From JBFMFB01 sp040752115 (GTDB taxonomy: Bacteria > Pseudomonadota > Gammaproteobacteria > Burkholderiales > Sulfuricellaceae), in NCBI GenBank assembly GCA_040752115.1, contig JBFMFB010000014.1, forward strand, positions 1 to 53,043: a stretch of 53,043 nucleotides of DNA. The letters run 5' to 3'. This document shows, one piece after another, positions 1 to 8,194 of this stretch. The translations under genes and the position numbers were made by a program. The notes under the pieces are model-generated. The model saw only the letters and a program-made list of their open reading frames with translations. It had not been told where the DNA came from and did not search any database. The stretch's first letter is position 1. Each line of letters starts with the position of its first letter.

Positions 1-1326
1 AAAAAGCATCAGCGCCAGCAGCACCGCGATGCCGACTCGCTGCCCAATTTCCATGGCTTTTTCGGAAATCGGTCCCCCCTTTATAATTTCCGCCATATGA
101 TACATCAAATGCCCCCCGTCCAATAACGGGACGGGCAACAAATTGAGCACCCCCAGGCTGATGCTGATCAGCGCCAGGAAGCTGAGGTAGGGCACCCACC
201 CGAGCTGGGCCGACTGCCCGGCGTAATCCGCGATGGTGATGGGGCCGCTGAGGTTTTTCAGAGAAACCTCGCCCAAAACCATTTTTCCCACCATTTTCAG
301 GCTGAACACCGAAGTATCCCAGGTTTTGCGCAGCGCCTCCTCCAGCGCCTGCAGCGGCGGATAGCGCACCTCGACCACAAGCCTGCGCATCGACGCCTCA
401 TCCACGGCGGGAGCGGCGCCGATCTTGCCGACCGCCGCACCGCCTTCCATCGCCACCACCGGGGTGAGCTCGGTCTCGACCAATTTCCCGCCGCGGCGGA
501 TTTCCACGCGCAATAAACGGTCCGGGCTGCGCCGCACCAGTTGAACCCAATCTTCCCAGCGCTTTACTGGCTCCCCATTCACGGCGATGATCTCATCACC
601 CGCCTGCAACCCGGCGCGCTCCGCCGCTCCCTGCGGCAGAACCTTGCCGATCACCGGGCGCAGCACCGGCCGGAACTGTGTCAGCCCCAGCTTTGCCAGA
701 AAATCGCCGTCCATCTCCGCCGGACCGAGCGCGCTCAAATCGAGCCGGTGAAACTGGATTTCCTCGCGCTCGTTGCGGGTTTCCACCTCCACCGGCTCCT
801 TCTTCCCGGCATGCTCGAGCAAGACCAGTCGCACGTCCTGCCAGGTGATGACCGGCTCGCCGGCGATCCTGACAATGGTCTCGCCCCGCGTGAAATCCGC
901 CATGGCTGCCGGCGTGGCGGGCGGCGCCTCGCCCAGCATCGGCCTCAGTCCGGAAACACCGTGGACGAACAATACCCAGTACAGGAGAACCGCCAGCAGG
1001 AAGTTGGCGAACGGCCCGGCGGCGACGATCAGCATGCGGCGCGGCGCAGGCTGCCGGTTGAAGGCACGATGAAGCTCCTGCGGCGCAACCTCGCCTTCGC
1101 GCTCGTCGAGCATCTTGACGTAGCCGCCGAGAGGAAACGCCGCCACCGCCCATTCCGTGCCATCGCGCCCGATCCGCCAGGCCGCGAGCGGCTTGCCGAA
1201 GCCGATGGAAAAACGCAGCACCTTGACGTTGCACAGGCGGGCAGCCAGATAGTGGCCGTACTCGTGCACCACGATCAATATACCCAGCGCCAGGGCAAAG
1301 GCGGCCAGAGTGAACAGCAGATTCAT
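1..1326 (-). CDS. rseP: RseP site-2 zinc metalloprotease (3' end outside window)
   Basis: Inner-membrane M50-family protease. In this family it performs the second cleavage of anti-sigma factor RseA in the envelope-stress cascade. Translation from the ATG at 1326 gives MNLLFTLAAFALALG, then the zinc motif HEYGH at residues 21-25. PDZ-like sequence fills the middle. A second zinc/catalytic motif, NLLPVPLLDGG, lies near residue 400 just before the left edge. 442 codons are visible, close to the usual 450, so only the extreme C-terminus is missing. The gene starts 5 bp downstream of dxr, in the common dxr-rseP order (bamA would be expected next). Identity is secure; substrate and pathway come from family knowledge. 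Confidence 0.95.
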   Translation of the reverse strand, partial: MNLLFTLAAFALALGILIVVHEYGHYLAARLCNVKVLRFSIGFGKPLAAWRIGRDGTEWAVAAFPLGGYVKMLDEREGEVAPQELHRAFNRQPAPRRMLIVAAGPFANFLLAVLLYWVLFVHGVSGLRPMLGEAPPATPAAMADFTRGETIVRIAGEPVITWQDVRLVLLEHAGKKEPVEVETRNEREEIQFHRLDLSALGPAEMDGDFLAKLGLTQFRPVLRPVIGKVLPQGAAERAGLQAGDEIIAVNGEPVKRWEDWVQLVRRSPDRLLRVEIRRGGKLVETELTPVVAMEGGAAVGKIGAAPAVDEASMRRLVVEVRYPPLQALEEALRKTWDTSVFSLKMVGKMVLGEVSLKNLSGPITIADYAGQSAQLGWVPYLSFLALISISLGVLNLLPVPLLDGGHLMYHMAEIIKGGPISEKAMEIGQRVGIAVLLALMLF

Positions 1327-1331
1327 TCCGG

Positions 1332-2522
1332 TCAGCAGCAGGTCTGGCGTAGCCAGGCGCCGGCCGCCTCGCGCGCCAGGGCATCGGCGCGCAACACGTC
1401 TTCCAGCACGGTTGCGGGCGTGGCGCTCACCTCTTCCAGGGCATGCTCGATCATGGCGGGAATCGCCTGAAACGGCATCCGTTCTTCCAGGAAGGACGCC
1501 ACCGCCACTTCGTTGGCGGCGTTGAGTATCGCAGGGGCGGTGCCTCCCTGCTTGAGCGCCTGGTAGGCCAGCCCCAGGCAGGGAAAGCGGGCGAAGTCCG
1601 GCGCCTCGAAATCGAGGCGGCCGATCCGGAACAGATCCAGCGGCGCCACGCCGGCCTCGATGCGTTCGGGAAAGCCTAGCGCATACGCGATCGGCGTGCG
1701 CATGTCGGGATTGCCGAGCTGCGCCAAGACAGAACCGTCAACGTATTCCACCAGGGAATGGATCACGCTCTGCGGATGCACCACCACCTCGATGCGGGAA
1801 GCGTCGGCGTCGAACAGCCAGCGCGCCTCGATCACTTCCAGCCCCTTGTTCATCATGGTGGCCGAATCCACCGAAATCTTGCGCCCCATCACCCAGTTGG
1901 GGTGGGCGCACGCCTGTTGCGGCGTGACGTGCTCCAGTTCGGCCGACGGCATCTTGCGGAACGGCCCGCCCGAGGCAGTGAGCAGGATGCGCCGCACGCC
2001 CACCGCGCTCAGGCCGCGGGCGAAATCGCGCGGCAACGACTGAAAGATGGCGTTGTGTTCGCTGTCTATCGGCAGCAGCGTGGCGCTGTTGCGGGCCACC
2101 GCATCCATGAAGATGCTGCCGGACATCACCAGCGTCTCCTTGTTCGCCAGCAGGATGCGCTTGCCTGCCTTGGCCGCGGCGAGCGCGGGACGCAGGCCGG
2201 CGGCGCCGACGATCGCCGCCATCACGCTATCCACCTCGGGCAGCGACGCCACTTTTTCCAGTGCTTCGATCCCGCACAGCACTTGCGTGGCTAGCCCGGC
2301 CGCCGCGACCTTCCGCTCGAGCTGCTCCGCTGCATCCGGATCGAGCAGCACCGCATAATCGGGACCGAACTGCCGGCACTGCTCGAACAGGCGTTCGACC
2401 TGCGAATTGGCGCTCAGCGCAACCACCCGGAAGCGTCCGGGATGGCGGGCTACCACGTCGAGCGTGTTCATGCCGATGGTGCCCGTGGCGCCGAGAACGG
2501 TGAGATTCTGCACATCAGCCAC
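1332..2522 (-). CDS. dxr: 1-deoxy-D-xylulose 5-phosphate reductoisomerase
   Basis: Cytosolic NADPH-dependent enzyme that turns DXP into 2-C-methyl-D-erythritol 4-phosphate, the committed step of MEP isoprenoid synthesis. The 396-aa length is normal. The dinucleotide-binding loop GATGTIG is at residues 11-17, the metal and substrate motif SEHNAIFQ is mid-protein, and ASGGPFR forms the substrate loop. The start ATG lies inside the 3' end of cdsA (8-bp overlap), pointing to translational coupling. It sits two genes from uppS, which consumes the isoprenoid product. Confidence 0.97.
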   Translation of the reverse strand: MADVQNLTVLGATGTIGMNTLDVVARHPGRFRVVALSANSQVERLFEQCRQFGPDYAVLLDPDAAEQLERKVAAAGLATQVLCGIEALEKVASLPEVDSVMAAIVGAAGLRPALAAAKAGKRILLANKETLVMSGSIFMDAVARNSATLLPIDSEHNAIFQSLPRDFARGLSAVGVRRILLTASGGPFRKMPSAELEHVTPQQACAHPNWVMGRKISVDSATMMNKGLEVIEARWLFDADASRIEVVVHPQSVIHSLVEYVDGSVLAQLGNPDMRTPIAYALGFPERIEAGVAPLDLFRIGRLDFEAPDFARFPCLGLAYQALKQGGTAPAILNAANEVAVASFLEERMPFQAIPAMIEHALEEVSATPATVLEDVLRADALAREAAGAWLRQTCC

Positions 2523-3345
2523 GATTGAAACTCCAGTACAGGAAGAAATACCAGATCCAAGCCGCGACCGGCAGCACCGCCGTCAGGCTGTCGATCCGGT
2601 CGAGCATCCCGCCGTGGCCGGGAAGAATCGTGCCGCTGTCTTTCACGCCGGCCTGGCGCTTCAGATGCGACTCAAACAGGTCGCCCAGGACGCTGACCGC
2701 GGTGAGCAGCCACAGGATTGCCGTCATGATGAAAATGCTCGCCTTCCCCAGCTCTGCCATCACGCCTGCGGCGTAGCTGAAGACCACCCCGCCTGCCGTG
2801 ACCGCAACCAATGCCCCCGCAACGCCCTCCCAGGTTTTGCCGGGGCTGATGGCGGGCGCCAGCTTGTGCCGTCCCCATTTCCTGCCGGCAAAATAGGCGG
2901 CGCTGTCGGCGATCCATACCACCGCCATCACGAACAGCAGCAAAACAGGGCTGGAAGCACGCAGATCGGCCGCGGCCAGCCAGGTCGGGATCAGCACCAT
3001 CCAGCCGGTGATGGCGAGCGCCGGGGGATGGCGCACCTGCCAGCCGAATTTCAGCCATAGCGGCGCAATCACCAGCCAGAATACGCTCGCTGCCGCCATA
3101 AGGTAGTAAACCGAGTAATTGGCGGGGCGCAGCAGAAAATGCGCCCCGACCAGCAGCACCGCCGTGACGGCGAGATAAGCAATGGCGCCCGGGGCGGAGA
3201 AGCCGGCAAGCTTGCTCCATTCCTTCGCCGCCACCAGCACCACGGCCGCCATCAGCACTTCCCAGCCGAGATGGGGAAGGAAAAACAGCGCGGCCAGAAA
3301 TGCCGGCAGCAATATCAAGGCAGTAATCACGCGCGTTTTAAGCAT
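2515..3345 (-). CDS. cdsA: Phosphatidate cytidylyltransferase
   Basis: Integral membrane enzyme making CDP-diacylglycerol from phosphatidate and CTP, the branch point of phospholipid synthesis. The start is set at the ATG at 3345 (MLKTRVITALILL), giving 276 aa. The open frame extends further upstream, but only through uppS sequence. Many hydrophobic segments cover the protein. The C-terminal family signature is present as KDSGTILPGHGGMLDRIDS with its conserved Asp residues. It overlaps uppS upstream by 8 bp and dxr downstream by 8 bp. Confidence 0.95.
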   Translation of the reverse strand: MLKTRVITALILLPAFLAALFFLPHLGWEVLMAAVVLVAAKEWSKLAGFSAPGAIAYLAVTAVLLVGAHFLLRPANYSVYYLMAAASVFWLVIAPLWLKFGWQVRHPPALAITGWMVLIPTWLAAADLRASSPVLLLFVMAVVWIADSAAYFAGRKWGRHKLAPAISPGKTWEGVAGALVAVTAGGVVFSYAAGVMAELGKASIFIMTAILWLLTAVSVLGDLFESHLKRQAGVKDSGTILPGHGGMLDRIDSLTAVLPVAAWIWYFFLYWSFNRG

Positions 3346-4096
3346 GGTTTTCCTGCAACTGCTCGCTGGTCCGCCCGAAGCGCCGCTCCCGCTGCTGGTA
3401 AGACTTGATCGCCTTGTCCAGCTGGGCGGCATCGAAATCGGGCCACAAGGCGGAAGTGAAGTACAGCTCGGTATAGGCCAACTGCCACAGCAGGAAATTG
3501 CTGATGCGCTGCTCGCCGCCGGTGCGGATGAACAAGTCCGGCTCCGGCGCGTAGCTCATCGAGAGATAGGGCGCAAGATCGTCCTCGGTGAAGTCCGGAG
3601 CAAGAGAGGGATGCTCACCGAGCATCTTCTGCACCGCCTGCATGATATCCCAGCGCCCGCCGTAATTTGCCGCAATGGTGAGGGTCAGGCGGGTATTGTC
3701 CTGGGTGAGCCGCTCGGCCGCCCGGATCAGTTCGGCCAGCCGGGGTTCGAAGCGCCCAACGTCGCCGATGACCTTGAGGCGGACGCCGTTCGCATGGAGC
3801 CGGTTCGCCTCCTGCTCCAGCGCCCGGATGAACAGCTCCATCAGCAGCGACACCTCGTCCTTGGGCCGGCGCCAGTTCTCGCTACTGAAGGCAAAGAGGG
3901 TGAGATATTCGACGCCGCGTTCAATGCAGGCCTTGACCATGTCCCGAACCGTTTCCACTCCGCGGCGATGACCCATGATGCGCGGAAGGAGGCGCTTCTT
4001 CGCCCACCGGCCGTTGCCGTCCATGATCACGGCGATATGGCGCGGAATCCGGGCGGCCTCCGGGATGGCGCGCGTCGAGCTGGGCACTGAAGCCAC
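3338..4096 (-). CDS. uppS: Undecaprenyl diphosphate synthase (cis-prenyltransferase)
   Basis: Makes the C55 lipid carrier used for peptidoglycan and surface polysaccharides. The catalytic motif VIMDGNGRWAKKR contains the essential Asp at residue 26. The substrate-binding end motif RTGGEQRISNFLLWQ and the following ELYF are intact. The 252-aa length is usual for the family. It starts one base after the frr stop codon and overlaps cdsA at its 3' end, so the whole stretch reads as one operon. Confidence 0.97.
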   Translation of the reverse strand: MASVPSSTRAIPEAARIPRHIAVIMDGNGRWAKKRLLPRIMGHRRGVETVRDMVKACIERGVEYLTLFAFSSENWRRPKDEVSLLMELFIRALEQEANRLHANGVRLKVIGDVGRFEPRLAELIRAAERLTQDNTRLTLTIAANYGGRWDIMQAVQKMLGEHPSLAPDFTEDDLAPYLSMSYAPEPDLFIRTGGEQRISNFLLWQLAYTELYFTSALWPDFDAAQLDKAIKSYQQRERRFGRTSEQLQENHA

Positions 4097-4097
4097 G

Positions 4098-4655
4098 TCA
4101 GACCGCCATCAGATCCACTTCTTTGGCCTGAAGTATCTTGTCGACTTCCGCAATGAAACGGTCGGTCAGTTTCTGGATTTCGTCCTGGGAACGACGCTCT
4201 TCGTCTTCGCTGATCGCCTTGTCCTTGAGCAGGTCCTTGAGCGCCGAGTTGGCGTCGCGGCGCACGTTGCGCACCGCCACCTTGGCGTTTTCCGCTTCGC
4301 CACGCACCACCTTGATCAGCTCTTTGCGGCGTTCCTCGGTCAGAGGCGGCATGGGGACGCGGATCACGTCGCCCTGTGAGGAAGGATTGAGACCCAGATC
4401 GGAATCGCGGATCGCCTTTTCGATCGCCCCCACCATTTTCTTTTCCCACGGCGTGACGGTGATGGTCCTGGCATCCTGCAGGGACAGATTGCCCACTTGT
4501 GCGATCGGCGTCGGATTACCGTAATAGTCCACCATCACGTGGTCCAGAATGCCGGTATGCGCACGGCCGGTGCGCACCTTGCCCAGATCCGCTTTCAGCG
4601 TCTCCAGGGTTTTCTGCATCTTCTGCTCGGCGCTCTTTTTGATTTCCGCAATCAT
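4098..4655 (-). CDS. frr: Ribosome recycling factor
   Basis: Splits post-termination ribosomes together with EF-G. The 185-aa length is exactly typical, starting MIAEIKKSAEQKMQKTLE, with the conserved core VRTGRAHTGILDHVMVDYYG and the long helical C-terminal arm. A clear AGGAAGG Shine-Dalgarno stretch precedes the ATG. It is 64 bp from pyrH, in the classic rpsB-tsf-pyrH-frr order. Confidence 0.98.
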   Translation of the reverse strand: MIAEIKKSAEQKMQKTLETLKADLGKVRTGRAHTGILDHVMVDYYGNPTPIAQVGNLSLQDARTITVTPWEKKMVGAIEKAIRDSDLGLNPSSQGDVIRVPMPPLTEERRKELIKVVRGEAENAKVAVRNVRRDANSALKDLLKDKAISEDEERRSQDEIQKLTDRFIAEVDKILQAKEVDLMAV

Positions 4656-4719
4656 GCTCGGTTTCCTTCCTCAAATCACTCGGCGAGAGGATCGCAAATC
4701 CCGTGTCCGCAGTATTCCG

Positions 4720-5436
4720 TCAACAAGAAACCAGCGTTCCTTCGTCCTCGCCCATCACCACACGCTTCAACGCACCCGGCTTGAAAATGCTGAACACGCA
4801 CAGCGGCAGCTTCTGGTCGCGGCACAGTGTCAGCGCGGTCGCATCCATCACCTTGAGATTACGGATGATCGCCTCATCGAAGGTGAGCTTCTGATAGCGC
4901 ATGGCGTCCGGGTGCGTTTTCGGATCGTCGGTGTAGACGCCGTCCACCTTGGTGGCTTTCAGCACGACGTCAACGTTCATTTCCATGCCGCGCAGCGCTG
5001 CCGCCGTATCGGTGGTGAAGAACGGGTTGCCGGTGCCGGCGCCGAAAATGACGACCTTGCCTTCCTCCAGATAGCGAATCGCCTTGCCGCGGATGTAGGG
5101 CTCGGCCACCTGCTCGATGGTCAGGGCCGACTGCACCCGGCTCACCAGACCTTGGCGGCGCATCGCGTCCTGCAGCGCCAGTGCGTTCATCACCGTCGCC
5201 AGCATGCCCATGTAATCGGCTGTGGCGCGGTCCATCCCCGCCGCAGCCGGCGCCACGCCGCGGAAGATGTTGCCTCCGCCGATCACCACCCCGACCTGCA
5301 CCCCGAGCCGCACCACCTCGGCAATTTCCGACACGATGCGATCGATGGTGGCGCGGTTGATGCCGTAGCTGTCCTCACCCATCAGGGCTTCGCCGGACAG
5401 TTTGACCAGAATGCGCTTATAGGCGGGGGCGGTCAT
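4720..5436 (-). CDS. pyrH: UMP kinase
   Basis: Phosphorylates UMP to UDP in de novo pyrimidine synthesis; in bacteria a hexamer of the amino-acid-kinase fold. At 238 aa it has the usual length. Visible motifs are RILVKLSGEAL at the N-terminus, the glycine-rich GVVIGGGNIFRG, and GTGNPFFTTDTAA for nucleotide binding. The start lies 3 bp after the tsf stop, so translation is probably coupled. Confidence 0.98.
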   Translation of the reverse strand: MTAPAYKRILVKLSGEALMGEDSYGINRATIDRIVSEIAEVVRLGVQVGVVIGGGNIFRGVAPAAAGMDRATADYMGMLATVMNALALQDAMRRQGLVSRVQSALTIEQVAEPYIRGKAIRYLEEGKVVIFGAGTGNPFFTTDTAAALRGMEMNVDVVLKATKVDGVYTDDPKTHPDAMRYQKLTFDEAIIRNLKVMDATALTLCRDQKLPLCVFSIFKPGALKRVVMGEDEGTLVSC

Positions 5437-5439
5437 CCG

Positions 5440-6318
5440 TTACACCTGCGCCGCGGCAGCGACTTCGGCGGCGTAATCCACGACTTTCTTCTCGATGCCC
5501 TCGCCCACCACGAACATCTGGAAGGCGTTGACCTTGGCGCCCTTGGCGGCGAGCAGCTTCTCCACGGTCTGATCCGGGTCCTTCACGAAGGGCTGGCCGA
5601 GCAGGGTCACTTCTGCCAGATACTTGGTAATCCGGCCTTCCACCATTTTCTCGATGATGTTCGCCGGCTTGCCGCTTTCGGCTGCCTGGGCGGTATAAAT
5701 TTCGCGCTCTTTGGCCAGGATGTCGGCCGGCACCTGCTCTTTGGAAACGCAGATCGGCTTGCTGGCCGCGATGTGCATGGCCAGATCCTTGCCCAGTGCC
5801 TCATCGCCGCTGGCCAGATCCACCATCACGCCTATCTTGGCGCCGTGCAGGTAAGCCGCCAGGCGGCCGCCGGTCTCGAAACGCGCCACGCGGCGCACCG
5901 TGATGTTCTCACCCAGCTTCATGATCAGCGCCTTGCGCGCGTCATCGACCGCCTCGCCGGAAGCCATCCTGGCAGATGCGAGCGCCTCCACTTCCCGGAT
6001 ATTCTTCTCGGCAACCAGTTGTGCCAGGGCCTTGGCGAAAGCCAAGAAATCCGCATTCTTCGCCACAAAATCGGTTTCGCAGTTGACTTCGACCAGCGCG
6101 CCCAGCTTGCCGTCGGCGCTGATGAAGCTGCCCACCACGCCTTCAGCCGCCACGCGGCCGGCCGCCTTGCTGGCTTTGGCGCCGCTCTTGATGCGCAGCA
6201 GATCCTCTGCCGCCTTCATGTCGCCGCTGGTTTCCGCCAGCGCCTTCTTGCATTCCATCATGCCGAGACCGGTGATCTCGCGCAGTTCCTTCACCATGTT
6301 CGCGGTGATTTCCGCCAT
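5440..6318 (-). CDS. tsf: Elongation factor Ts
   Basis: Guanine-nucleotide exchange factor for EF-Tu. The 292-aa protein begins with the UBA-like domain (MAEITANMVKELREITG). It carries the EF-Tu-contacting motif TDFVAKN at residues 82-88, with duplicated core subdomains following. It is separated from rpsB by an 87-bp spacer containing a strong hairpin with a T-run, a common place for attenuation between rpsB and tsf. Confidence 0.98.
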   Translation of the reverse strand: MAEITANMVKELREITGLGMMECKKALAETSGDMKAAEDLLRIKSGAKASKAAGRVAAEGVVGSFISADGKLGALVEVNCETDFVAKNADFLAFAKALAQLVAEKNIREVEALASARMASGEAVDDARKALIMKLGENITVRRVARFETGGRLAAYLHGAKIGVMVDLASGDEALGKDLAMHIAASKPICVSKEQVPADILAKEREIYTAQAAESGKPANIIEKMVEGRITKYLAEVTLLGQPFVKDPDQTVEKLLAAKGAKVNAFQMFVVGEGIEKKVVDYAAEVAAAAQV

Positions 6319-6366
6319 GTCCTACTCCTTACGATTCCTTACGAATTCCCAAAAAGCCTTGCCTGC

Positions 6367-6392
6367 AAAAAAGGGGGCAGCCGCCCCCTTTT
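6367..6392 (-). terminator. Rho-independent terminator/attenuator between rpsB and tsf
   Basis: Read on the minus strand, AAAAGGGGGC and GCCCCCTTTT form a perfect 10-bp stem (6369-6378 with 6383-6392) around a 4-nt loop, continuing into a run of six T (6367-6372). It follows the rpsB stop and precedes tsf on the same strand. The likely role is partial termination that sets the S2 to EF-Ts ratio, an inference from position. Confidence 0.8.
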
Positions 6393-6405
6393 CCGGTCGC
6401 GAGAT

Positions 6406-7155
6406 CTATTTCGCGGGCTGGGCCGCCGCGTCGTTCACCTCGACGAATTCCTCGCCCTTGACGATTTCCTGGATCACCTGGCTGCGCCCTTCGAGAATCG
6501 CATCCGCCACGCCGCGGGCGTACAGCCGGATCGCCTTGGTCGAATCGTCGTTACCGGGGATCACATAATCGATGCCGGCCGGCGAGTTGTTGGTATCCAC
6601 GATACCCACCACCGGGATGCCCAGCTTGTTGGCCTCGACCACCGCGCCATCTTCGTGGCCCACGTCGATCACGAACAACGCATCCGGCAGGCCGTTCATG
6701 TTCTTGATACCGCCCAGGCTGCGCTCCAGTTTGGCCAGCTCGCGCTGGATACCCAACGCTTCCTTCTTTGCCAAACGATCCAGACTGCCGTCCTGCAGCA
6801 TCGCTTCCATTTCATGCAGGCGCTTGATGGACTGCTTCACCGTCTTGAAGTTGGTCAGCATGCCGCCCAGCCAGCGATGATCCACGCAGGGTGCGCCGCA
6901 GCGCTGCGCTTCCTCCGTCACGATCTCGCGCGCCTGGCGCTTGGTGCCGACGAACAGGATGGTGCCCTTGTTTGCGGCCAGCTGCCGAACGAATTTCAGC
7001 GCCTCTTCGTACAGCGGGAGGGACTTCTCGAGGTTGATGATGTGAATCTTGTTGCGGTCGCCGAAGATGAACGGTGCCATCTTGGGATTCCAGTAGCGGG
7101 TCTGATGCCCGAAATGAACGCCTGCTTCCAGCATCTGGCGCATGGTTACTGCCAT
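6406..7155 (-). CDS. rpsB: 30S ribosomal protein S2
   Basis: Small-subunit ribosomal protein, 249 aa from the ATG at 7155 (MAVTMRQMLEAGVHFGHQ), which matches the family N-terminus. A 12-codon upstream extension of the frame is not conserved-looking and was left out. AGGAGC precedes the ATG. Conserved blocks include HFGHQTRYWNPKM, FVGTKRQA, DHRWLGGMLTNFKT and IPGNDDS. It heads the minus-strand translation operon and is divergent from map. Confidence 0.98.
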   Translation of the reverse strand: MAVTMRQMLEAGVHFGHQTRYWNPKMAPFIFGDRNKIHIINLEKSLPLYEEALKFVRQLAANKGTILFVGTKRQAREIVTEEAQRCGAPCVDHRWLGGMLTNFKTVKQSIKRLHEMEAMLQDGSLDRLAKKEALGIQRELAKLERSLGGIKNMNGLPDALFVIDVGHEDGAVVEANKLGIPVVGIVDTNNSPAGIDYVIPGNDDSTKAIRLYARGVADAILEGRSQVIQEIVKGEEFVEVNDAAAQPAK

Positions 7156-7300
7156 GATCAAAGCTCCTGTAAGGGTTAAACCTCCATCCACCCAAATGCC
7201 ACCCGGAAACCGGGCACCCTGTACTTTGGGGCGGATGTGCGAATTCGGCGTATCTCGCCGTCACAATCCGGCCGGACTGGCCGACCAAATTTAGCCAGCG

Positions 7301-7330
7301 ATCATACCACAGCCCCCGCCCACGGTTCAA
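7301..7330 (-). promoter_or_regulatory. Predicted sigma-70 promoter for rpsB
   Basis: On the minus strand, TTGAAC (7325-7330) and TATGAT (7301-7306) are separated by 18 bp. The -10 box is preceded by TGG, making an extended -10. The resulting leader of about 140 nt before the rpsB ATG would leave room for S2 autoregulation. Pattern match only. Confidence 0.55.
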
Positions 7331-7338
7331 GGCGAAGA

Positions 7339-7367
7339 TTGATCTGGGCGGCCCGATCCACTATGCT
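7339..7367 (+). promoter_or_regulatory. Predicted sigma-70 promoter for map
   Basis: TTGATC (7339-7344) and TATGCT (7362-7367) are spaced by 17 bp and sit about 30 bp before the map ATG. It is back to back with the rpsB promoter in the same intergenic region. Pattern match only. Confidence 0.45.
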
Positions 7368-7397
7368 TATTGATTTTAAGCAAGGCTCCGCCGTTCC

Positions 7398-8189
7398 ATG
7401 CCCGTCACCATCAAGACCCCGGAAGAAATCGAAAAAATGCGCGTCGCCGGCAGACTGGCGGCAGAGGTGCTGGATTACATTCAGCCTTTCGTCAAGCCGG
7501 GCATCAGCACGGGCGAATTGGACAGGCTCTGCCATGACTACATGGTGAACGTGCAGGGAACCATCCCAGCCCCGCTCGATTACGCACCTTCCGGACACGA
7601 TCCCTATCCCCGCTCGATCTGCGCTTCGGTCAATCACCAGGTTTGCCACGGCGTGCCGGGCGAGCGCGTGCTCAAGAATGGCGACATCGTCAACCTCGAC
7701 ATCACGGTGATCAAGGACGGCTATCATGGCGATACCAGCCGCATGTTCTATGTCGGCGAGCCCTCGATCCAGGCAAGACGCCTGTGCGAAGTCACTTACG
7801 AATGCATGTGGCTGGGCATCGAACAGGTCCGTCCCGGCGCGCATCTCGGCGACATCGGCCATGCCATCCAGCGCCACGCCGAAAAATATGGCTACAGCGT
7901 CGTGCGCGAATTCTGCGGCCACGGCATCGGCCGCGCCTTCCATGAAGAACCTCAGGTACTCCATTACGGCAAGCCTGGCACCGGCCTGAAACTCCAGGCG
8001 GGCATGGCTTTCACCATCGAGCCGATGATCAACGCCGGCCGGCGCGACATCCGCCAGCTCGGCGACGGCTGGACTATCGTCACCAAAGACCACAGCCTGT
8101 CGGCGCAATGGGAGCATACCGTGCTGGTGACCGATGACGGCTACGAGGTGCTGACGGTCTCCGCCGGCGCGCCGCCCAAACCCAAGTAG
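7398..8189 (+). CDS. map: Methionine aminopeptidase, type I
   Basis: Removes N-terminal Met from nascent proteins after deformylation. The 263-aa length is typical of type I enzymes without an N-terminal zinc finger. Metal ligands lie in the usual motifs: NLDITVIKDGYHGDTSR (two Asp), GHGIGRAFHEEP (His), FTIEPM (Glu) and QWEHTVLVT (Glu-His). It is divergent from rpsB, with glnD starting 5 bp after its stop, an arrangement also known from enterics. Confidence 0.98.
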   Translation: MPVTIKTPEEIEKMRVAGRLAAEVLDYIQPFVKPGISTGELDRLCHDYMVNVQGTIPAPLDYAPSGHDPYPRSICASVNHQVCHGVPGERVLKNGDIVNLDITVIKDGYHGDTSRMFYVGEPSIQARRLCEVTYECMWLGIEQVRPGAHLGDIGHAIQRHAEKYGYSVVREFCGHGIGRAFHEEPQVLHYGKPGTGLKLQAGMAFTIEPMINAGRRDIRQLGDGWTIVTKDHSLSAQWEHTVLVTDDGYEVLTVSAGAPPKPK

Positions 8190-8194
8190 AGTTC

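Noticed and set aside
4549..7179. Open frame of 876 codons on the plus strand
   Set aside because: It is the antisense of pyrH, tsf and rpsB, all unmistakable. Its translation is rich in His, Arg and Ala with no motif, as expected for a GC-rich shadow frame.
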